A DNA stretch of 10,879 bases from Actinomycetota bacterium (GTDB taxonomy: Bacteria; Actinomycetota; Thermoleophilia; Solirubrobacterales; Solirubrobacteraceae): assembly GCA_903970315.1 (NCBI GenBank), contig CAJCIJ010000078.1, positions 1 through 10,879 of the forward strand, read 5' to 3'. Both the position numbers and the translations under genes were made by a program. Each line of letters begins with the position of its first letter. Within the stretch, counting starts at the first letter, position 1. This document shows, in pieces, positions 5,828 through 10,879 of the stretch. The notes under the pieces were generated by a model. That model made no database searches and had not been told where the DNA came from. It was given only the letters and a program-made list of their open reading frames with translations.

Positions 5828-8047
5828 ATGGGTATAGGGGAATTCCTGTGCCGCGACGACACTGAGCGCCGCCGCATCACCGAACTCGGGCGCTCCATCC
5901 GTCCGGGCGCGCCGTTCATGCTTGCCCTGTTCATGGTCGCAGGGCTGGCCGGCACGCCGGCCTATGGCTGGCTGCCCCTGCTGCCCCCCGCCCTGGCGTT
6001 CGCCGCCTATGGCGTGATGTGGGTGATCAACCCGCCGCGCAGAGAGCGACCGGAGCTCTTGGTGGCCAGCGCACTGGTGTTCGCCGAGGCGATGATGACA
6101 ACCTCGCTTGCGATTGCGCGCGGGCCACGAGGCTATGGGCTGGTGATCCTCACCATGCCCGTGCTGCTGGCGGCGCTCGTATTCCCCAAGCGTGTGGTGA
6201 TCGCCTCGATGGCGATCGGCGCCGCGACGATGTCCGCAGTGCTCCTCACCACGGACATCGGCGAGGTGCGCCACACCCCTCCCGTGGCCTTCGTGAGCAT
6301 CTTCGTGCTCTGCTCGCTGGCAGTCACCGCGTATGTCATTCGCGGCCTCGACGACGCGTCCAGGCGGTCGGCTTTCCTGGACGAGCTGACCGGCGCGCTC
6401 AACCGCGCTGCCCTGACCCCGAAGCTCGCCGAGCTGTCCTACAGGGCCTCGTTGACCAACGAACCGGTCGCCGTGATCGTCGCGGACATCGACCACTTCA
6501 AGGACATCAACGACGCCCGCGGCCATGCCCACGGCGACGCCGTTCTGCGCGAGATCGTGCGCCGCCTGAACATGTGCAGCGGCGCCGAGCCCATCTACCG
6601 ACTGGGCGGCGATGAGTTCGTCGTCTTGCTGCCAGGGCTAAACGCCGCCGCGGCGTATGACCTGGCCGTCGGCATGTGTCACGCGATCGCCACGGCGCCG
6701 GTAGATGGCACGACCGTGACCATGTCCTTCGGCGTGGCCGCCTCGCTGATGCGCGGTCCGTTTGACTTCGACGCCTGCTTCGCACGCGCCGACGCCGCCC
6801 TGTACGCGGCAAAGCGCGAGGGACGCGATCGCGTCCACGTGGCGCCGCACGATGCGCAAGGGGTGCCGCAGGACGCACAAGCGGTGCGCGACCGCGCCGA
6901 CCGGGCGGCGAGCGGCCCTGCGGGCCAGGGGCACCCGAGCGCGGGCCAGGGGCACCCGAGCGCCGACCAGCAGACGGTCACAGACGAGCTTGAGCGCGAG
7001 TTCACGATCGACATGAACCGGCGCCTGATGCTGCTATCGCTGCCGCTGGTCCTGGGTGCGACGATCGTGATTGTGGCGAGCGCGCCGTGGTTTGGCTGGC
7101 ACACGCTCATCGGGCCGGCCGTGGGCGCCATCCCGTACTACCTGCTCTCCTGGGATGCACACCGGTTCCGTCGTCCAAGCCGTGCGCTGTTTGCCGGCTG
7201 GGCCATCTTCCAGACTGCTATCGCGGCCGGGTTTGTCGCCGCCTACGGCGCCCCCCTGTTCGCTTTGCCCCTGTTTGTGCTGCTGGTACCCGGCGGCTGT
7301 GCGGTGTTCAGGAGCAGGCGCACCACCGCGCTGGGGGTCGGCTACACGGCGCTGTTGATGACCGCTGTGTCCTTCGGGCTCCAGGCCCATCGGGTGCTTG
7401 ACAACCCCGCCGTGCTGCTGTTCCCGCTGGCGTTGCTGTGCGAGGCCGCATACGTGGGCGCCGCGGTGGGCCGCTCGGCTGTGGCCTTCCGAGGCGCGGG
7501 GATCGTGGACGAGCTGACAGGCCTACTGAACCGCACTGCGCTTGGCACGCGCCTGATCGAGCTTGAGTCGCAGGCCACCGACACCCCCCGGCGGGTGGCC
7601 ATCGTGCTCGCCGACCTTGACCGTTTCAAACAGCTCAACGACTCCCACGGCCACAGCTGCGGCGACGAGGTGCTGCGGGCGGTATCGGACCGCATCCACG
7701 GCTCGCTGCGAAGCTTCGACTCCGCCTACCGGCTGGGCGGCGAGGAGTTTCTGTTGCTCCTCCCCGACGCCGACCTCCGCGCAGCGCGCCAGGTGGCCGA
7801 GCGGCTGCGCGTGGCGGTGGGGTCCCAGCCCTGCGGCGAACAGACCGTATCGATCTCGCTCGGAGTCGCAGTCACCGCACCGGGCAAGCCATTTGACTAC
7901 ACCGACATCTTCGGCCGCGCCGACAAGGCCCTCTACAACGCCAAGCGCGCCGGGCGCGACCGCGTGTGGGTTGACGAGGGGTCTCTGCCGGCCGTCGCGC
8001 CCGCCGACCACAGCGGCGACCGTCGGGCAGTGACGCACTCCGCGTAG
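5828..8047 (+). CDS. Double diguanylate cyclase, 6TM-GGDEF-6TM-GGDEF membrane protein
   Basis: A 739-residue protein made of two similar modules. Module 1: six predicted membrane helices (~29-46, 51-67, 77-97, 103-120, 123-141, 151-171), then a GGDEF domain (~180-338) with DIDHFKDIND at 220-229, GH..GD at 232-237 and GGDEF at 260-264. Module 2: helices from ~400 to 548, then GGDEF (~559-715) with DLDRFKQLND at 596-605 and GGEEF at 637-641. Both domains keep the metal-binding Asp/Glu residues and GTP-contact Asn/Asp, so both should make c-di-GMP from two GTP. An RxxD inhibitory site (R628-S-F-D631) sits 5 residues before GGEEF in module 2; the equivalent in module 1 is SGAE, so it is missing there. 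Linker ~339-383 is low-complexity and holds a 21-bp tandem repeat. No EAL or HD-GYP domain is present. The start has no good SD. Glutamate codons are mostly GAG. Confidence 0.93.
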   Translation: MGIGEFLCRDDTERRRITELGRSIRPGAPFMLALFMVAGLAGTPAYGWLPLLPPALAFAAYGVMWVINPPRRERPELLVASALVFAEAMMTTSLAIARGPRGYGLVILTMPVLLAALVFPKRVVIASMAIGAATMSAVLLTTDIGEVRHTPPVAFVSIFVLCSLAVTAYVIRGLDDASRRSAFLDELTGALNRAALTPKLAELSYRASLTNEPVAVIVADIDHFKDINDARGHAHGDAVLREIVRRLNMCSGAEPIYRLGGDEFVVLLPGLNAAAAYDLAVGMCHAIATAPVDGTTVTMSFGVAASLMRGPFDFDACFARADAALYAAKREGRDRVHVAPHDAQGVPQDAQAVRDRADRAASGPAGQGHPSAGQGHPSADQQTVTDELEREFTIDMNRRLMLLSLPLVLGATIVIVASAPWFGWHTLIGPAVGAIPYYLLSWDAHRFRRPSRALFAGWAIFQTAIAAGFVAAYGAPLFALPLFVLLVPGGCAVFRSRRTTALGVGYTALLMTAVSFGLQAHRVLDNPAVLLFPLALLCEAAYVGAAVGRSAVAFRGAGIVDELTGLLNRTALGTRLIELESQATDTPRRVAIVLADLDRFKQLNDSHGHSCGDEVLRAVSDRIHGSLRSFDSAYRLGGEEFLLLLPDADLRAARQVAERLRVAVGSQPCGEQTVSISLGVAVTAPGKPFDYTDIFGRADKALYNAKRAGRDRVWVDEGSLPAVAPADHSGDRRAVTHSA
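6920..6961 (+). repeat. Perfect 21-bp tandem duplication in the GGDEF protein linker
   Basis: Bases 6920-6940 and 6941-6961 are identical. The unit is in frame and yields GQGHPSA twice in the linker between the first GGDEF domain and the second membrane module (about residues 365-379). Its perfection implies recent slippage or selection for linker length. The paralogue at 8832-10879 has a different, longer Ala/Pro/Gly-rich linker without this repeat. Confidence 0.9.
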
Positions 8048-8135
8048 GGGGCGATGTCCCACCCCACCGCGGCTCGGCGGAGCAGGGGCTTACGACCCCA
8101 ACGCGCTGAACGGCGGGGCAGCGGCCACCCGCAGC

Positions 8136-8141
8136 TACTCT
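8136..8141 (+). promoter_or_regulatory. Candidate -10 element for a leaderless Uma2 transcript
   Basis: TACTCT fits the actinobacterial TANNNT -10 pattern and ends 6 nt before the ATG at 8148. No Shine-Dalgarno sequence precedes that ATG. Transcription from this element would begin at or next to the A of the start codon. No convincing -35 hexamer was found. The idea is inferred from spacing. Confidence 0.35.
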
Positions 8142-8147
8142 TGGCAC

Positions 8148-8666
8148 ATGGCAACGGTTGTGCTCGACCCCCAGCCTCCGGAGATCGCCGCGCTGATCGC
8201 GCGGCGGCAGAAGCTGGACCTCGATCGTTTAGACGAGATGTGGGAGGGCGTCTACCACATGAATCCCGCGCCACACAGCCGACACGCACGCATCGTGCAG
8301 CAGCTCGCCGAGCTGATCGGGGAGCCGGCCCGCGCTGCCGGCCTGGTCCCGGTCATGAGCGTGTTCAACCTGGGTGTCGCCGACGACTACCGGGTGCCCG
8401 ACGGCGGCGTGCTGCGTCCCGGCCCCGATGCGGCCTACCATCCCACGGCTGCAATCGCCGTTGAGATCCTCTCACCGGGCGATGAGACCTGGGAGAAGCT
8501 GCCGTTCTACGCGGCGCACGACGTCGACGAGCTCCTGATCGTCGATCCCGAGACCCGAGCCATCCGCTGGATGGCGCTGGACGGCGGGGCCTACAGTGAT
8601 GTTCAGACCAGCGCGCTGCTCGCGCTTGGTCCCGCCGAGCTGACCACGAAGATCGACTGGCCGTAA
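8148..8666 (+). CDS. Uma2 (DUF820) family putative endonuclease-fold protein
   Basis: A 172-residue protein, typical length for the Uma2 family, which has a PD-(D/E)XK nuclease-like fold. Visible motifs in order: the N-terminal 'LDEMWEGVYHMNPAPHSRHARIVQQLAELI' region (residues ~28-57), DYRVPDGG with the candidate acidic residue D85, AVEILSPGDETWEK with E106 and K117 as the remaining catalytic candidates, and DELLIVDPE at 127-135 just before the C-terminal strands. The family is widespread in cyanobacteria and actinobacteria; nuclease activity is predicted from the fold and cellular function is unknown, although the domain is often found near mobile or accessory DNA. No partner gene is adjacent. 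It stands between two convergent double-GGDEF paralogues, 100 bp after the first and followed by an apparent gene remnant. Start chosen as the family-typical MATVV. Confidence 0.88.
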   Translation: MATVVLDPQPPEIAALIARRQKLDLDRLDEMWEGVYHMNPAPHSRHARIVQQLAELIGEPARAAGLVPVMSVFNLGVADDYRVPDGGVLRPGPDAAYHPTAAIAVEILSPGDETWEKLPFYAAHDVDELLIVDPETRAIRWMALDGGAYSDVQTSALLALGPAELTTKIDWP

Positions 8667-8668
8667 AA

Positions 8669-8761
8669 GCGCGACGGCGCGCGGGGCGCTACACGTTGGA
8701 GCTCACGGCCGGCAGCGGCAAGACCAAGCAGACAACCAGCCAGCCGATCACGGTCGCCTAG
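8669..8761 (+). pseudogene. Probable remnant: 3' end of an Ig-like-domain protein gene
   Basis: Directly after the Uma2 stop, frame 2 reads RRRAGRYTLELTAGSGKTKQ, then TTSQPITVA and a TAG at 8759-8761. 'AGRYTLELTA-G----S-PITV-stop' strongly resembles the last two beta strands of bacterial Ig-like or fibronectin-like domains ending secreted actinobacterial proteins ('GxYTLTLTA...SxPVTVTxxV'). No start codon with an SD or upstream domain exists; going further upstream, the frame runs antiphase through the Uma2 gene. I read it as the surviving tail of a gene cut off by insertion or rearrangement. At 31 codons, chance cannot be excluded. Confidence 0.4.
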
Positions 8762-8787
8762 ACGATCAAGGTCGGTTGACGGCCGCG

Positions 8788-8801
8788 ATCGTGGCCACGA
8801 T
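8788..8801. repeat. Perfect 14-bp palindrome between convergent genes
   Basis: ATCGTGGCCACGAT is its own reverse complement. It lies 31 bp beyond the stop of the minus-strand GGDEF gene and about 120 bp beyond the Uma2 stop. It could be an operator or a small hairpin. About one such palindrome is expected by chance in a window this long, so position is the only argument for it. Confidence 0.25.
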
Positions 8802-8831
8802 GGATCGACAGGCCACGTCGGGGACGCTGAA

Positions 8832-10879
8832 CTACGCCCAAGCGGCGTGGACAGCGGCGCGCGAGGAGGCCGACACCGGCCAGGTGCCGGGCCGCTGCTG
8901 ATCGACGCAGACCCTGTCACGGCCGGCTCGCTTGGCCTCATAGAGGGCGCTGTCGGCCCTGCCAAAGACCTCGCCGTAGACAAACCGCGCACCGGGCTTT
9001 GAGACGGCCACCCCGACGGAGATGGTCACCTCGCTGTGGCCGGCGAGCTTTGAGCGCACCGCCTGGCGCAGCCGCTCGGCGACCTGCTTGGCGGCGTCGG
9101 CGTCGGCGTCTGGCAACAGCAGCAGGAACTCCTCACCGCCCACTCGGTATGCCGAGTCAAAGCCGCGCAGCGAGGTTCGGATGCACTCGGCGACCTCCCT
9201 TAGTACCAGGTCTCCGGCAGTATGCCCGTAGCGGTCGTTTACCGCCTTGAAGTGATCGAGGTCTGCGAGCACCACAGCGACGGGCCGTGGCGTCCCGCTT
9301 GCCGCCTGCGCCTCAAGCTCGATCAGGCGAGTGCCCAGCGCGGTTCGGTTGAGCAGTCCCGTGAGCTCATCGACGATGCCGGCGCCGCGCGATGCCATCG
9401 CCGAGCGACCGACGATTGCACCCGCGTAGCCGGCCTCGACCAGCAGCGCCAGGGGAAACAGCAGCTCGGCCGGGTTGTGCGCCACGCGGGCCGCGTCCAG
9501 CCAGAGGGCCACCGCGGTCATCAGCAGCGCCGTGTACACCGTACCCAGGGCCGCGGCGCGGGTGCTGCGTAGCACGGCGCAACGGCCCGGCACCATCTGT
9601 ACGAGCACAGCGAGCGCAAACAGAGGTGCGCCGTGCGAGCAGGCAAAGCCCACCGCAATTGAGGTCTGGAAGATCCCCCAGCCCGCAAACAGCGCGCGGC
9701 TGGGACGGCGAAAACGACGTGCGTGGCGTGAGATCAGGTAGTAGGGCACCGCCCCGATCGCCGGCGCTATCAGCGGGTGCCATCCGAACGACGGGATGGC
9801 GGTGGAGGCGCCGATGAAGGCGCACACCGCAATCACCCGAAACAGCGTCCTCAGTCGCCCGTTGAGGTCGAGCACGAATTCACGCTCCAGCTCGTCTGTG
9901 ACCGAGCCGTTGCTGGCGCTGTCGTGATCGGGGCCGCCGTGCGTCCAGCCGGCCGCCAGCGAGCGGGTATCGATCGCCGGTAGTAGTCGCAGGGTCCGCT
10001 GTGGAGATTGCGCGCCGGCGGGCGCGCCGGCCCCCGCCGCCGGCTGGGACTCCGCGCCCCCGTGCACCTCGGAGACGCCAGTGCGACGGAGCTGCGGCGC
10101 CGGCGCGGCGACGTCCAGCTCAGATGCCACATGCACACGATCGCGACCACGTCGCTTGGCCTCATAGAGGGCGTGATCGGCGCTGGCAAAGACTGCGTCA
10201 AAGTCAAATGGCTCGCGTATGTGCGATGCCGCCACGCCGAAGGAGACCGTGGCGCGCAGGCCATCCACGGGCCAGTGGCGGACCGCGCGCCACAGCTGCG
10301 CCGCCACCTCCTTTGCCGCGTCGGCGTCAAGACCGGGAAGGAGCACGATGAACTCCTCGCCTCCCAGCCTGTAGACGGGCTCGGCCGAGCTCACGCAGGC
10401 GCTCAGCCGGCGTGCGATCTCGTGCAGGACGGCGTCGCCCTTGACGTGCCCGTGCTGGTCGTTGATCTCCTTGAAGTGGTCGATGTCGGCGACGATCACG
10501 GCCACCGGCTCGCCGCTCATCCGTGCCCGGTGGGTCAGTTCGGCCACCTTGGGCGCCAGCGCCGCGCGGTTCAGAACGCCGGTCAGCTCGTCCACGAACG
10601 CGGTGCGGTGCGATGCATCGTCGAGGTCACGGATGACAAGCGCTGTGACCGCCAGGGTCACGAGCACGCACAGCGACGACACGGCAACTGCGGGGATGTG
10701 GCGCACCTCGGGCATATCCACGGCGACCAGCACGACCACGAGCAGCAGGACCCCGATCGCGATGGCAGCGATGGCCACGCGCTTCGGGAAGATGAGCGCT
10801 GCGATCAGCACCGGCAGCGAGAGCAGCTCCAGCGAGTAACCGCGCGGCCCCCTACCCAGCAGCAGGGCCACCGCCATCA
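8832..10879 (-). CDS. Second double diguanylate cyclase, paralogue of the one at 5828-8047 (5' partial)
   Basis: At least 682 residues; the N-terminus is beyond the right edge. The ATG at 10875-10877 is not the true start: it aligns with an internal Met (M90) of the paralogue, so two to three membrane helices are missing. Counting from that Met, the remaining helices of module 1 end at ~82, and GGDEF domain 1 (~91-250) has DIDHFKEIND at 131-140 and GGEEF at 172-176. An Ala/Pro/Gly-rich linker (~252-325) follows, then six helices (~345-492) and GGDEF domain 2 (~502-658) with DLDHFKAVND at 539-548 and GGEEF at 580-584. RxxD (R571-G-F-D574) is present only before the second GGEEF; the first has SSAE there. 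All four catalytic-site motifs per domain are intact, so both should synthesise c-di-GMP. It converges on Uma2 and the other double cyclase. The short tail after CVDQQ is unlike its paralogue's. Confidence 0.93.
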   Translation of the reverse strand, partial: MAVALLLGRGPRGYSLELLSLPVLIAALIFPKRVAIAAIAIGVLLLVVVLVAVDMPEVRHIPAVAVSSLCVLVTLAVTALVIRDLDDASHRTAFVDELTGVLNRAALAPKVAELTHRARMSGEPVAVIVADIDHFKEINDQHGHVKGDAVLHEIARRLSACVSSAEPVYRLGGEEFIVLLPGLDADAAKEVAAQLWRAVRHWPVDGLRATVSFGVAASHIREPFDFDAVFASADHALYEAKRRGRDRVHVASELDVAAPAPQLRRTGVSEVHGGAESQPAAGAGAPAGAQSPQRTLRLLPAIDTRSLAAGWTHGGPDHDSASNGSVTDELEREFVLDLNGRLRTLFRVIAVCAFIGASTAIPSFGWHPLIAPAIGAVPYYLISRHARRFRRPSRALFAGWGIFQTSIAVGFACSHGAPLFALAVLVQMVPGRCAVLRSTRAAALGTVYTALLMTAVALWLDAARVAHNPAELLFPLALLVEAGYAGAIVGRSAMASRGAGIVDELTGLLNRTALGTRLIELEAQAASGTPRPVAVVLADLDHFKAVNDRYGHTAGDLVLREVAECIRTSLRGFDSAYRVGGEEFLLLLPDADADAAKQVAERLRQAVRSKLAGHSEVTISVGVAVSKPGARFVYGEVFGRADSALYEAKRAGRDRVCVDQQRPGTWPVSASSRAAVHAAWA

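Noticed and set aside
4414..5955. Long open frame (513 codons) on the minus strand across the PilX-like gene
   Set aside because: No recognisable domain; it crosses the end of one real gene, the hairpin spacer and the start of another. The plus-strand frame has conserved pilin and surface-domain motifs.
5741..6532. Minus-strand frame of 263 codons opposite the first cyclase gene
   Set aside because: Its His/Gly/Arg-rich composition is the complement of membrane-helix and GGDEF codons; it has no domain and no SD.
6920..6961. CRISPR-like or mobile-element repeat
   Set aside because: Only two adjacent copies without spacers, in frame within a protein linker; this is a simple tandem duplication.

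Overview
The window is high-GC, densely coded DNA. The gene set (quinone-oxidoreductase-like MDR protein, a PilX-like protein with a conserved C-terminal surface domain, a 'GDTLIEV' prepilin, multi-membrane GGDEF proteins, Uma2) best fits an actinobacterium. A Thermoleophilia/Solirubrobacterales-type organism is my guess from protein style, not something the window proves.

Layout, left to right. (1) 2-262: C-terminal end of a probable glycoside-hydrolase-like protein. (2) 279-1289: zinc-independent NAD(P)H:quinone-oxidoreductase-type MDR protein. (3) 1286-1522, minus strand: a small Cys/His protein whose stop codon overlaps the stop of the MDR gene. (4) 1523-1871: a stretch without a convincing gene that holds an 8-bp hairpin. 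(5) 1872-5757: a tightly coupled three-gene operon for minor pseudopilin-like proteins (PilV-like, PilW-like, PilX-like) with 1-nt and 4-nt overlaps. (6) 5758-5827: a 70-bp spacer with a compound inverted repeat. (7) 5828-8047: a 739-aa protein built as 6TM-GGDEF-6TM-GGDEF. (8) 8148-8666: a Uma2/DUF820 protein, possibly on a leaderless transcript. (9) 8667-8831: a short stretch with what looks like the decayed 3' end of an Ig-like-domain gene and a 14-bp palindrome. (10) 8832-10879, minus strand: a second 6TM-GGDEF-6TM-GGDEF protein, paralogous to (7), running off the right edge.

The most notable content is the pair of double-diguanylate-cyclase proteins. All four GGDEF domains keep the metal, GTP-binding and signature residues. 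In both proteins only the C-terminal domain carries an RxxD product-inhibition site. The two genes face each other tail to tail around the Uma2 gene and the gene remnant, so the locus looks like an inverted paralogue pair. The first lies 70 bp downstream of the pseudopilin operon on the same strand, so a link between c-di-GMP synthesis and a pilus or pseudopilus is plausible but inferred. The pseudopilin operon also has a glutamate-codon preference (GAA) opposite to that of its neighbours (GAG), while its lysine codons stay almost all AAG.
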